Below are positions 53,465-62,116 of a DNA stretch of 64,000 nt, one piece after another. The stretch's first letter is position 1. Each line of letters opens with the position of its first letter. The stretch is from assembly GCA_964472565.1 (NCBI GenBank), contig CAYYNB010000002.1, forward strand, positions 34,910-98,909. Direction: 5' to 3'. The DNA comes from DATAMF01 sp964472565 (GTDB lineage Bacteria > Chloroflexota > Anaerolineae > Aggregatilineales > Aggregatilineaceae). The notes under the pieces were generated by a model that made no database searches, was not told the DNA's origin, and was given only the letters and a program-made list of their open reading frames with translations. A program made the position numbers and the translations under genes.

Positions 53465-54083
53465 TAAAATCCTATCCCGGCTGCGCGCCCAATCCCGCGC
53501 CGGTCAATCTCCGCCCTCGGTTTGGCGCTCCCGCCGCCAGTTTGACGATCTGATCGCGCGTTACGCAACCGCGCTGAAAAAAGTCTATGGCGAACCCTAT
53601 CACGTCGCCTCTCTGGATGCGGCACTCGCAAAGTTGGATGAACTCCTGCTCGGTCTGGCAGCGGAAAAGGTCGTCGTGAACAACGAGCCGCCCTTCAATA
53701 CGCTCGATCTGGCTGGTCGCTGGCCCACCATTGATTGGCACATTGTCGATCACACCGCAGGCGATCTGCGTGCCTTCTGCGCCGCCGCCGATGTCGGGAT
53801 CAGCAGCGCGGAAGTTGCCTTGGCCGAAACCGGATCGCTGCTCGTGACCAGCGGCCCCGGCCAAAGTCGTCTGGCAACCCTGCTGCCGCCCGTTCATATT
53901 GCGCTTGTCCCCACAGATCGCCTTGTAACGGATATTTTCGCCTGGATTTCTGCCCGTAGCGCCCCGCCGCCCGCCGCCATGACCCTGATCAGCGGCCCCA
54001 GCAAAACCGGTGACATTGAGCAAACCATGTCGATTGGCGTGCATGGCCCCAAACGTTTCATTGTGATTCTCTACGCCCCCTGA
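53448..54083 (+). CDS. lutC: Lactate utilization protein LutC
   Basis: A 211-residue LUD-domain protein completing lutABC. The core has VGISSAEVALAETGSLLVTSGPGQ, the Lut signature around the AETGS loop, followed by LLPPVHIALV and the terminal ISGPSKTGDIEQTMSIGVHGP. The ATG lies 17 nt inside lutB, typical of the operon. A bidirectional terminator follows. Confidence 0.94.
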   Translation: MTTSRDKILSRLRAQSRAGQSPPSVWRSRRQFDDLIARYATALKKVYGEPYHVASLDAALAKLDELLLGLAAEKVVVNNEPPFNTLDLAGRWPTIDWHIVDHTAGDLRAFCAAADVGISSAEVALAETGSLLVTSGPGQSRLATLLPPVHIALVPTDRLVTDIFAWISARSAPPPAAMTLISGPSKTGDIEQTMSIGVHGPKRFIVILYAP

Positions 54084-54091
54084 CAAAAAAA

Positions 54092-54113
54092 GGCTGACCC
54101 AATCAGGCCAGCC
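54092..54113. terminator. Bidirectional terminator after lutC
   Basis: GGCTGACC (54092-54099) pairs with GGCCAGCC (54106-54113) with one mismatch and a 6-nt loop. Seven A precede it and CTCTTTATTT follows, so it can serve both lutC and the convergent ABC gene. Confidence 0.75.
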
Positions 54114-54150
54114 CTCTTTATTTCACCTTTATTTCGCTGCCAGCGAATAA

Positions 54151-55974
54151 TTACGCCGCGTGTTCAGCAATTTCCCGCGACTTCTCGATATACTCCAGCG
54201 ACTGGTGGCGGAAGTAGGTATTATACAACTCCGCATAGTAGCCATTTTTGACCAGCAGTTCGTTGTGACTGCCTTCCTCGATGATCTCGCCATCGCGCAG
54301 TACGATGATCCGGTCCGCGTTTTTGATCGTAGACAGCCGGTGTGCGATCACAATCGATGTGCGGTGTTTCATCACCAGGTCCACACTCTCCTGGATCAGC
54401 GTTTCGGTCAGCGGATCGATGCTGGCGGTGGCCTCATCCAGAATGAAGATCGACGGGTCCTGCAAAAAGACGCGCGCCAACGCGACCAACTGCCGTTGTC
54501 CCATCGAAAGATTGCTGCCCCGTTCCCCAACTTGCGTATCCAGCCCGTTCGGCAGGCTGTCCAGCCAATCACCGCCGCCTAGCTGCCGCGCCACGCTGAG
54601 CACATCGTCATTCGTCGCTTCCTGGTTGCCATACCGGATATTCTCTGCCACCGTGCCATCGAACAGAAATGGCGTTTGCGTTACGATGCCGAGAAAGCTC
54701 CGGTAGCTCGACAAATCGAGTGTCCGCATATCGTGCCCATCCACTAGCAGTTCACCGCCCTGGTACTCATAGAACCGGGCGATCAGCCGTGCAATACTCG
54801 ATTTACCCGACCCGGTATGTCCCACCAGCGCCAGCTTTTCCCCGGCTTTGATCTTCAGCGAGAAGTTCTCCAGTACGGACTCTTTATCGGTATACCGGAA
54901 GTCCATATTTTTGAATTCGATCTCGCCGTAAAGCTGTTCGATCTTCTGGTTGCCCGTCTGGACGACCTTCGGTTCCGCGTCGATCAAGGCAAACACGCGC
55001 TCACCTGCCGCCAACCCCAGTTGGAACTGGCTCCAGAACGATGCAATGCTGGTCAGCGGGAACCAGAACATATTCACACCCTGGATAAACAGGAACCAGT
55101 CGCCCGCCGACATACCGCCCGTCTGCACGTCCCGCCCGCCATAATACACCAGCGCTGCCCCGCCGAATCCCGCCAACAGGTTAAGAATCGGGAAGATGCT
55201 GGAGAAGACATAGCCCGTGCGCAGATTGATCCGGTACGACTGTTTATTCACATCCAGAAACTCCTTATAAACGGTATTTTCCTGGCGGAACGTCTTCGCC
55301 ACGCCAATACCACTCACCGTTTCCTGGATATGTGAACTCACTTCGGCGTGAATACGGCGCGACTGTGTAACCGTATTTCGCGCGATCTTTCGGAACCCCA
55401 GCGCTGTCACCACGATAAATGGAGCCAGCAGCAGCGTCATCAGCGTGAGTTTCGCATCAATGAAAAACAAATAGCCGACCAGCAGGATAACCAACAGTAC
55501 CTGACTCATCAGGTCTGTTACCAGGCCCACCACTTGTGAAAACTGCTGTGTATCCGACGTCACCCGGCTGACAATCTTGCCGGAGACATACGTGTCATAA
55601 AAGGACAGATCGCGCCTGGTGACGGCGTCGAAGGCGTCTTCGCGCATCGTCAGCACGACATTACCAATCGCCACCGCCGAATACCACCGCCGGACCGCGT
55701 TAAACACCCATCCGAGCGATCCCAGCAGCACAAGGATCACCGTGATAGTCGCCAGTTTTTCAGTGGAAGAATCCTTCTGCAAGTCGTCCAGTGCGCGCGA
55801 GATATAAATCGGGATAGCCGTGTTTGCCAACGACGAAAGCACAATCGTCACGGCCACAATCGTCATCCGCCCCATTTCCGGGCGGAAATATTGGAGAATG
55901 CGGTTAACAAGGACACGATCACTATACTTGCGGTCGTATTCTTCCGCGTCCAGTCCATCCATAATAAAGCCCAT
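54151..55974 (-). CDS. ABC exporter subunit B (heterodimeric pair)
   Basis: A 607-residue fused exporter subunit. The membrane domain is about 35-330; the ATPase domain has Walker A GHTGSGKSS, signature LSMGQRQLVALAR (the Gly/Gly variant LSMGQ) and Walker B IFILDEATASID. The canonical Glu is present. AGGAG lies 8 nt before ATG 55974. It sits 21 nt downstream of a second, different ABC subunit gene, so a heterodimer of the BmrCD/TM287-288 type is expected, exporting lipids, peptides or drugs. Confidence 0.93.
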   Translation of the reverse strand: MGFIMDGLDAEEYDRKYSDRVLVNRILQYFRPEMGRMTIVAVTIVLSSLANTAIPIYISRALDDLQKDSSTEKLATITVILVLLGSLGWVFNAVRRWYSAVAIGNVVLTMREDAFDAVTRRDLSFYDTYVSGKIVSRVTSDTQQFSQVVGLVTDLMSQVLLVILLVGYLFFIDAKLTLMTLLLAPFIVVTALGFRKIARNTVTQSRRIHAEVSSHIQETVSGIGVAKTFRQENTVYKEFLDVNKQSYRINLRTGYVFSSIFPILNLLAGFGGAALVYYGGRDVQTGGMSAGDWFLFIQGVNMFWFPLTSIASFWSQFQLGLAAGERVFALIDAEPKVVQTGNQKIEQLYGEIEFKNMDFRYTDKESVLENFSLKIKAGEKLALVGHTGSGKSSIARLIARFYEYQGGELLVDGHDMRTLDLSSYRSFLGIVTQTPFLFDGTVAENIRYGNQEATNDDVLSVARQLGGGDWLDSLPNGLDTQVGERGSNLSMGQRQLVALARVFLQDPSIFILDEATASIDPLTETLIQESVDLVMKHRTSIVIAHRLSTIKNADRIIVLRDGEIIEEGSHNELLVKNGYYAELYNTYFRHQSLEYIEKSREIAEHAA

Positions 55975-55995
55975 AACGTTTTCTCCTGCTGCTGA

Positions 55996-57813
55996 TTAGG
56001 CGACTTCTGCCACGGCTTCTTCCAGCGGCGGCAGTTCAACGTCATAACGCGCAAAGATACGCCGGTACGGTTGCGAGGTGCGCAGTAGTTCTTCGTGTGT
56101 CCCCGCCGCCACCAGTTTGCCCCGATCCAGCACCAGAATCTTATCTGCCCACCGAATCTGGGACAGACGGTGTGTGATCAGGATCGTCGTGCGCCCTTCC
56201 TGGGCGCGCCGAATCGCCTTTTGGATTTCGTCCTCGGTAGCGCTGTCAATCGCGCTGGTCGAATCGTCCAGAATCAGAATGCGCGGGTTGCTCAAAAAGG
56301 CGCGCGCCAATGCGATGCGCTGCCGCTGTCCGCCCGACAAGGTGACGCCGCGTTCCCCCACCTTCGTCGCGTAACCTTCCTCAAACGACAGGATAAAGTC
56401 ATGCGCTTGTGCTTCGCGCGCCGCCTGTTCGATCTGTTCTTGCGAAGTTCCCGGCGCGCCAAATGCGATATTCTCCCCGACGCTGCGCGAGAACAGGAAG
56501 ATGTCCTGTTCGATCTTGGAAATCTGCGAACGTAGTTTCGTAAGGTCCCACTCGCGCACATCGATCCCGTCGATCAGAATTCGTCCTTCGCTGGCATCAT
56601 ACGTCCGGTTGATCAACTGGACGAGCGTGCTTTTACCCGATCCGGTTTGTCCGACAACCGCCACCGTTTCACCGGGTTTGATATGGAACGAGATATTTTC
56701 TAAGATAGGGGCATTTTCCTCTTGCTTACCTTCATAGCGGAAGCTGACGTTCTCAAACTTGATCTCCCCCCTAATGGTCTGCCCATAACCGCCCTGATTT
56801 TCATCAAGTTCAGTCTCGGCCTTGATGATCCGCAGGATACGATCAGCGCTTGCAACCCCCAACTGCACCAGCGAAAACGAGAAGATCGACATGAAGGTCG
56901 GGAAGCGCAGAATATTCATCACGCCAATAGCCGCGATAATCTCCGCGATAGACATATCGCCGCGCCGGTACAGAATCATCGTGTGTAAGAAGAACAAGCC
57001 AAATGCCAGACCATAGACAAGTAGCGGCAGATAACGCGCTTCGAGTCGGCCCTGTTCCACAAAATACTCCCGGTATCGGCGCGCATTTTTGCGGAACCGT
57101 CCCCGTTCATAGGACTCCTGAACGCTGGCCTTGACAATCTCGATCCCCGAAATGACTTCTTCCAGTCCTGCGTTGAGCGTACCAAATGCATCGCGCTGAT
57201 CCCGCATCACCGGATTAAGTGTGCGAACATAGCGCCGCACAATCACGATAAAAACGAGAATGAACAACACCGGGACCAGCAGCAGTTGCACCCGGATCAG
57301 GCCGATATACAACAGCGGCACGACAATTCCGATCAGCGTTTCATAGATGAAGCGCAGGCCAGGGCTGAACATCCCGTTCAACTGCCGTACATCATCCGTC
57401 GCGCGCGCCATAATATCGCCCACCCGCTGCCGGTCATGAAAGGTTTGGCTTTTGCCGAGCAGACTCACATAGAGTTCATGCCGGGCGTCCGCTTCCATAT
57501 GCTGCGCAATGGTTTCCATCAACAGGCTGCCCGCAAAGAAAGCAAACGCGCTCATGGAATACATGGCCAACACGCCTAACGAAATTCTCAGCAGTCCCGC
57601 CGCTGCCGACGAGTTGAGAATTTCCTCCGCCGCATCACCCACTAAGACAGGTGCGAACGTGTACGACGAGAAGTCGATGATACTAAACACGAGAGAGGCA
57701 AAGAAAAGCCACTTGTACCGGAACAGATGCGAGATGATCCATCGCCATGTGGATTTGAGGTTATACTCGTAGCTGTTCTCTACTGTAAATTCGCTTTTGG
57801 CTGTACTAGACAT
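55996..57813 (-). CDS. ABC exporter subunit A (heterodimeric pair)
   Basis: A 605-residue fused exporter subunit. The membrane domain is about 30-330; the ATPase domain has Walker A GQTGSGKST, signature LSGGQRQRIALAR and Walker B ILILDDSTSAID, where the catalytic Glu after Walker B is Asp (LDDS). This is the degenerate-site pattern of heterodimeric exporters and fits pairing with the downstream gene. GGGAG lies before ATG 57813. Upstream are a GAAC-N4-GTTC box and a CTGACA-N5-TGTCAG palindrome matching the one at the WYL regulator. Confidence 0.93.
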   Translation of the reverse strand: MSSTAKSEFTVENSYEYNLKSTWRWIISHLFRYKWLFFASLVFSIIDFSSYTFAPVLVGDAAEEILNSSAAAGLLRISLGVLAMYSMSAFAFFAGSLLMETIAQHMEADARHELYVSLLGKSQTFHDRQRVGDIMARATDDVRQLNGMFSPGLRFIYETLIGIVVPLLYIGLIRVQLLLVPVLFILVFIVIVRRYVRTLNPVMRDQRDAFGTLNAGLEEVISGIEIVKASVQESYERGRFRKNARRYREYFVEQGRLEARYLPLLVYGLAFGLFFLHTMILYRRGDMSIAEIIAAIGVMNILRFPTFMSIFSFSLVQLGVASADRILRIIKAETELDENQGGYGQTIRGEIKFENVSFRYEGKQEENAPILENISFHIKPGETVAVVGQTGSGKSTLVQLINRTYDASEGRILIDGIDVREWDLTKLRSQISKIEQDIFLFSRSVGENIAFGAPGTSQEQIEQAAREAQAHDFILSFEEGYATKVGERGVTLSGGQRQRIALARAFLSNPRILILDDSTSAIDSATEDEIQKAIRRAQEGRTTILITHRLSQIRWADKILVLDRGKLVAAGTHEELLRTSQPYRRIFARYDVELPPLEEAVAEVA

Positions 57814-57846
57814 AGATTCTCCCAGACACTAAAGCGACTAAATGCC

Positions 57847-57860
57847 AGAACGCACGTTCT
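57847..57860. promoter_or_regulatory. LexA-like box upstream of the ABC pair
   Basis: AGAACG-CA-CGTTCT is a perfect 14-bp palindrome of the GAAC-N4-GTTC form used by Gram-positive-type LexA. It lies 34 nt before the ABC subunit A start. It might instead be a coincidental palindrome. Confidence 0.4.
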
Positions 57861-57887
57861 AGACCTGCTTAGTCTAACATGGGATTC

Positions 57888-57904
57888 CTGACAGCTTGTG
57901 TCAG
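57888..57904. promoter_or_regulatory. Putative WYL-regulator operator at the ABC pair
   Basis: CTGACA-GCTTG-TGTCAG has exactly the same half-sites and 5-nt spacer as the palindrome at 42261-42277 beside the WYL regulator. A TAGACT -10-like hexamer lies 11 nt downstream on the minus strand, close to the 10 nt seen at the other site. The rest of 57905-58100 (about 200 bp) shows nothing I recognise. Confidence 0.6.
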
Positions 57905-58100
57905 AAATGAGCGATTAAACGGGACGCAGGAGAAGCGCCAAGAGCTTGAAGAAGGGTTTTTACCCGGCGGTATGTACGCGAATCATGAAGTAACCTCGCT
58001 CATCTAGTGAGGAAGACCTTTCGATTATAGACCTTTCCAGGTTATCAGACAAGGCTGGGAATAAAATTTCGAACTTTTGGTCGAATCATCGTGTTTGGAT

Positions 58101-60071
58101 TCATCGACTTTCACAGTTAGCCACCGGCAGCACTAATTCCCCATAGTTGGTAAAAGCTCCACCAGCATCCTGTTCATACAGCCCCAGGCGCACCATTGTT
58201 TTATCCGGCAGACGCGGCAGCGTGTAATCATCGCGCACAATTTCGCCCGGCTCAAACTCAGTAAATGGGTACAGTCCATACACTGGATAACGGCTGTCCG
58301 CATTCACCGGATTAGGCGCAGGCTGATCGCCCGTGAGATGAACAAAAATGCTCGGATTACGGGACGGAATACTGTCCGCCTGCCAGATCACGTGCAGGTA
58401 AATCGCGTCCTCGTCGCAGGTCAGCCACGCCCCACGTCGGACAATCCCATCAACAATGGGTGTAGTTTCTGGATAATCGGGCGTATCAGGTCCCTCAATC
58501 GGCGGCGCGACCTGAAGTTGGACAAATGCCGGTGCCCTGGCCGTCAGATACACTTCCCCCAGGTGTTCATTCCACCACATAGACGGCGCTCCATAGGGCG
58601 TCTCCCACGGCAGGCGAAATGTATAAAATGTTTCATGTTCTGTATACAGATCGTATCCGTCCGCCAGTATCTTCCGATAATTAGCCTTGTGGTCCACAAT
58701 CACCCAATCGGCGTTCTCTTCTGTCACCAACCGCGAATATGATGCGGCAAAATAGCGCGGACCCCAGGGATACATCACCGCCACCTGAGCATCATCGGGA
58801 AGTTCGGCCCGCAGTTGTTCCAACCGCTCGATGGTCTGGAGGCCGGTTGGCTCATCCACCAGTTCCTGGATGTAATCGCCGTTTGAAAACCACAAGACCA
58901 AAAACCAGATCGCTGTTCCAAGAAGCACTAGTGTAGCCCTGCCTGCATGTTTTTTAGCCAAAGCGTCCACGCCCAGCGCGACACCCACAACCAGGATCAA
59001 CACCGTCGGCATGAGAATCGCCTCTGGCAAAACGGCGGTATGGTAAGCTACCGCGAACAGCGTAGGTCCCGCCGCACACAACACCAACACTTGTGCCGTG
59101 CGGCGGTAGGATGAACAGATCAGCACCCCAACCAACGCCGCCATACCCAGGATAAGACCGGGCAGCGATATTTCGGCAATCAGAATTTCAACAACATCCC
59201 GCGCATTCTCCATCCAGCCGTTAAGATCAGCGGGCAGCTTGACCAATCGATCCGCTTCCCGCCCGGAAAACTCCGTCCAGAAGCCGTGCCAGGTACCCGG
59301 CGCCCCATACACCCATTCGCCCCCCTGCCATTCCCGCAGCGGCAGGTACACATAGGGCAGAAACCCGATCAGTCCCAGCCCCATCGCAGGCAGTACCATC
59401 TGTTTCCAGGCATGGCGTTCGGCCCACACATGCGGCCAAACCGCCCAAATCAACCCCGGTGCGACAAATACGAGAGCCCGGTGATGGGCCACACCAATCC
59501 CACCCAGCAAGGCGAGCATCCACACCCGCCGCCGCGTGCTCCATCTGCCCACCCACGGATCAGGCCACAAGGCGACCACCAACATCAGCACCGTGATCGC
59601 CAGCGACATGCTGTAAACTTCAGCAATCACATTATGAATCCAGATCGAGCGTGCCAGCGCGAGAACCGTCACGAACATGAAGACCAGTCCCATCTTCCTC
59701 GTCATGCGCCACAGCAGCGCCCCGATTCCAGCCAGCGCGATCAGACCCCATGCCATCGCGTACAGGCTGGCCGCCGCTGCCGGTTCGACCTGAAACATCC
59801 GCAGCACCGATGTGAACAGATTGCCGAGCATCGCAAACAGCGGATACCCCGTGTGATGCACGGTCCCCCAGGTATTCAGCGCCACCTGAATCTCGCCCAC
59901 ATCCTTAATATATTCATTCTTAAGCAGCAGTTCTTCGGATCGCCCCTCTGCAAAACTACCGGCGATATGCGTTTGTAATGTCGTCGCATAGGCCAGCATC
60001 GTGAGCAGGACAAATGCTCCTATGTTAATTTTGACGAGATGTTGTTTTGCTGATCGTTTGAGTTTCGGCAT
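58101..60071 (-). CDS. DUF2723-type polytopic membrane protein
   Basis: A 656-residue protein with about 12 helices in the first 420 residues and a soluble extracytoplasmic domain after them. The N-terminal DVGEIQVALNTWGTVHHTGYPLF corresponds to the conserved D-GE ... H-TGYPL motif of DUF2723, a GT-C-like family, and YVYLPLREWQG is the usual later loop. The C-terminal about 200 residues are beta-rich. It may transfer sugars to lipids or proteins at the cell surface. It is divergent from the Crp/Fnr gene. Confidence 0.85.
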   Translation of the reverse strand: MPKLKRSAKQHLVKINIGAFVLLTMLAYATTLQTHIAGSFAEGRSEELLLKNEYIKDVGEIQVALNTWGTVHHTGYPLFAMLGNLFTSVLRMFQVEPAAAASLYAMAWGLIALAGIGALLWRMTRKMGLVFMFVTVLALARSIWIHNVIAEVYSMSLAITVLMLVVALWPDPWVGRWSTRRRVWMLALLGGIGVAHHRALVFVAPGLIWAVWPHVWAERHAWKQMVLPAMGLGLIGFLPYVYLPLREWQGGEWVYGAPGTWHGFWTEFSGREADRLVKLPADLNGWMENARDVVEILIAEISLPGLILGMAALVGVLICSSYRRTAQVLVLCAAGPTLFAVAYHTAVLPEAILMPTVLILVVGVALGVDALAKKHAGRATLVLLGTAIWFLVLWFSNGDYIQELVDEPTGLQTIERLEQLRAELPDDAQVAVMYPWGPRYFAASYSRLVTEENADWVIVDHKANYRKILADGYDLYTEHETFYTFRLPWETPYGAPSMWWNEHLGEVYLTARAPAFVQLQVAPPIEGPDTPDYPETTPIVDGIVRRGAWLTCDEDAIYLHVIWQADSIPSRNPSIFVHLTGDQPAPNPVNADSRYPVYGLYPFTEFEPGEIVRDDYTLPRLPDKTMVRLGLYEQDAGGAFTNYGELVLPVANCESR

Positions 60072-60154
60072 GACAATTTCAAAATGAATGGTAGGATCAA
60101 GGTGAGCGCATTATAACGCGTTCGTGCTTAAGCTTGGAGTTTTAGGAGTTGGCT

Positions 60155-60847
60155 ATGTCAAACGCGACTCAATCTCGGCTGGCCGCCGTACCGCTGCTTG
60201 CCGGGTTATCTACTGAAGAATTGGCGGTTTTAGATCGTTCTCTTCGCACCGTGTCGCTCAAAGAAGGTGAAACGCTGTTCCATCAGGGCGATCCCGGTGA
60301 CGCCCTGTATATCATCGAGTCGGGCCAGTTAAAAGTATGTACGCACGGGACCGATAACCAGGAAATTGTGTTAAATATCATGGGAACAGGAGATCGGTTC
60401 GGCGAACTGGCGCTGCTCGACGGCCAGCCGCGTGTTGCTACTATCGTTGCGCTTACCGACTGTGAACTGCTGGCGCTGGATCGTGCGCCATTTATCGGTT
60501 ATGTGTGGCAGCGGCCTGAAATGGCAATCCGCATGTTAGCGCATGTCAGTAATCAACTGCGCCAGCGGGTAGTGATGCACGAAACCCTCGACACGCGCGA
60601 CAGTGTATCCCGCTTGGCCCAGGTCGTGCTGTTTTTGGCTGAACGAGATGGTAGTGTTGAACCGGGTGTCGTCACATCGACGCTGAACAAAAAGCAGATG
60701 GCCGAAGCCATCGGGACCAGTGAGGAATGGGTTACGCGCATGCTCGCCGAATGGTCACAGGAAGGCATTATTGGCATGACAGGGCCGCGCCGTCTGATCC
60801 TGCACGATGTTGAGGCCCTGAAGCGATTAACTCAGCACGAAGGTTAG
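60155..60847 (+). CDS. Crp/Fnr-family transcriptional regulator
   Basis: A 230-residue regulator. The cyclic-nucleotide-binding beta roll (about 10-125) has FHQGDPGDALYIIESGQLKV and GDRFGELALLDGQPRVATIVAL; the Arg in QPRVAT is the cAMP-phosphate ligand of CAP-like proteins, so nucleotide binding is possible. The C-terminal HTH (about 165-225) has LNKKQMAEAIGTSEEWVTRML. There is no Fnr-type N-terminal Cys cluster. I start at ATG 60155 because AGGAG lies 6 nt upstream; a TTG at 60149 is the alternative. The gene stands alone. Confidence 0.93.
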   Translation: MSNATQSRLAAVPLLAGLSTEELAVLDRSLRTVSLKEGETLFHQGDPGDALYIIESGQLKVCTHGTDNQEIVLNIMGTGDRFGELALLDGQPRVATIVALTDCELLALDRAPFIGYVWQRPEMAIRMLAHVSNQLRQRVVMHETLDTRDSVSRLAQVVLFLAERDGSVEPGVVTSTLNKKQMAEAIGTSEEWVTRMLAEWSQEGIIGMTGPRRLILHDVEALKRLTQHEG

Positions 60848-60868
60848 GGCTGATACCCCCCACAAACA

Positions 60869-60896
60869 CGCGACTCCTGGTAGCAGGAGTCGTGTT
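60869..60896. terminator. Hairpin between Crp/Fnr and spoVS genes
   Basis: ACGCGACTCCTG (60869-60880) pairs with CAGGAGTCGTGT (60885-60896) with one G-T wobble over a GTAG loop. It lies between two convergent genes and can end both, although no strong U-run is present. Confidence 0.7.
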
Positions 60897-60948
60897 GCAA
60901 ACACGTGATTTTCTAAACAAGAAATTTTGGGGGCTGCCGAATGATTCT

Positions 60949-61272
60949 TTAACGCGGCTCGACAACCATGCGGACCGCAGTACGTTCCTGGTCCTCGATC
61001 AATACTTCCGTAAAGTAGGGGATCACAATGACATCAATATGATCCTCGGCCAGATACCCGCGGGCAATCGCGACGGCTTTGATTGCCTGGTTGACTGCGC
61101 CCGCACCAATAGCCTGAACTTCGGCCCGGTTGTGTTCTCGGACGACGCCGGCAATTGCGCCTGCCACCGCCGTTGATCGCGAGCGTGCGGATACTTTAAT
61201 GACATCCACGCCTGAAGATATATCCGCAGACAAATCATCAGGAGCTAAGTGTGACGAATGGATTGGTTGCAT
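60949..61272 (-). CDS. spoVS: Stage V sporulation protein S family protein
   Basis: A 107-residue protein whose C-terminal about 85 residues (DVIKVSARSRSTAVAGAIAG to RTAVRMVVEPR) match SpoVS almost throughout, including AEVQAIGAGAVNQAIKAVAIARGYL. SpoVS is an Alba-fold DNA-binding protein; in non-sporulating Chloroflexota and Deinococcus-Thermus its role is thought to be regulatory. The N-terminal about 20 residues are extra. The start is uncertain: ATG 61272 was chosen over ATG 61323, but neither has a strong ribosome site. Confidence 0.9.
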   Translation of the reverse strand: MQPIHSSHLAPDDLSADISSGVDVIKVSARSRSTAVAGAIAGVVREHNRAEVQAIGAGAVNQAIKAVAIARGYLAEDHIDVIVIPYFTEVLIEDQERTAVRMVVEPR

Positions 61273-61441
61273 TGTATGGTCGCCCCGTGCCAAATAATAA
61301 ACGAAAAGTACGCGCAGCCTCATTGTACTCGAATTCAGATATTAAGCCAACCAGTATTCGATGATGTATTTGCGGGGAGTGACACGATTGCATCAATTTT
61401 CACTTATAGAAATTTCATAAAATATTTATAAATTCCCGTTT

Positions 61442-61603
61442 TTGACCTTATTTAAGACTATAATAAATATAAGTCGAAAGTTCAACATAGTTGCAAGCCA
61501 GACTGGTTCCGGGTATTATTTCCTTAGATTGTTGGATCAACCAATTAACTCATTTATCCATTCGGCCCAACAATTCATCGGTCTTATCATTGAGAGGAAT
61601 AGT
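61442..61603 (+). promoter_or_regulatory. Promoter and long leader of the cold-shock gene
   Basis: TTGACC (61442-61447) and TAAATA (61464-61469) are separated by 16 nt. The region around them (61400-61470) is very AT-rich. The predicted transcript would carry a leader of about 125 nt before the ATG at 61604, as is typical of cold-shock mRNAs whose leaders refold at low temperature. Confidence 0.5.
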
Positions 61604-61816
61604 ATGGCAAACGAGCGTTTCTACGGCACTGTGAAGACCTTTGATCGTTTTGGCGGTTCGGGGACAATCATGATGCCAGATGGCCGTGAAGTGAATGTAC
61701 GCTACTCATCTATTCGAGGCGAAGGGGTCCGGCGGCTCAATGAAGGTGCCCCCGTGTCATTTATGATTGAAGAAAAGCGGCGCGGTTTGTACGCAGTGTG
61801 TGTGCAACCCGAATAA
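61604..61816 (+). CDS. Cold-shock domain protein
   Basis: A 70-residue CSD protein, MANERFYGTVKTFDRFGGSG onward. It keeps the family layout (GTVKxFDRFGGSGTIMMPDG, VRYSSIRGEGVRRLNEGAPVSF, AVCVQPE), though RNP1 (usually KGFGFI) reads GGSGTI, so one or two aromatic RNA-stacking residues are missing. AGAGGAAT lies just before ATG 61604; the open frame to 61442 is leader. It probably binds single-stranded RNA or DNA with altered specificity. A terminator follows. Confidence 0.85.
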   Translation: MANERFYGTVKTFDRFGGSGTIMMPDGREVNVRYSSIRGEGVRRLNEGAPVSFMIEEKRRGLYAVCVQPE

Positions 61817-61855
61817 CGATCCACTTCTACAACCTCATATTCCTCGTTTCAACAG

Positions 61856-61896
61856 GTCCGCGCGCGTGTTGTTAGGTGGTCGCGGGCTGTTTTTTA
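61856..61896 (+). terminator. Rho-independent terminator of the cold-shock gene
   Basis: GTCCGCG (61856-61862) pairs with CGCGGGC (61881-61887), then TGTTTTTT follows. It lies about 40 nt after the stop codon. Confidence 0.75.
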
Positions 61897-61927
61897 TACA
61901 CTGCGCTAAAATCTATCCGATTGTTAA

Positions 61928-62030
61928 GGTCGATCCAAGAAAATAATTCCCCACATTCTGTGGGTTTGCCTCCCCTTCCCTTAGGGAAAGGGCAAGGGGA
62001 GATGGGTAAAGAAAATGTTGGCGCAGCCTA
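61928..62030 (+). repeat. Repeat copy 5 with nested hairpin element
   Basis: A partial copy (GGTCGATCCAAGAAAATAAT, 61928-61947) and a fuller copy (GGTAAAGAAAATGT then TGGCGCAGCC, 62005-62030) flank two hairpins: CCCAC/GTGGG (61950-61964) and a 13-bp stem CTCCCCTT-CCCTT/AAGGG-AAGGGGAG with one bulge (61970-62001). The arrangement looks like a hairpin element inserted in, or bounded by, the repeat. It lies upstream of RNase J, with TATAAT at 62035-62040. Confidence 0.55.
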
Positions 62031-62116
62031 AGGCTATAATTGCGAAGCCAGACTGGACTTCGTTTGAAAGTTGAATGTTTTTTGCACAGGGGCACGCTGC
62101 GCCCCTAGAGGAGTTT

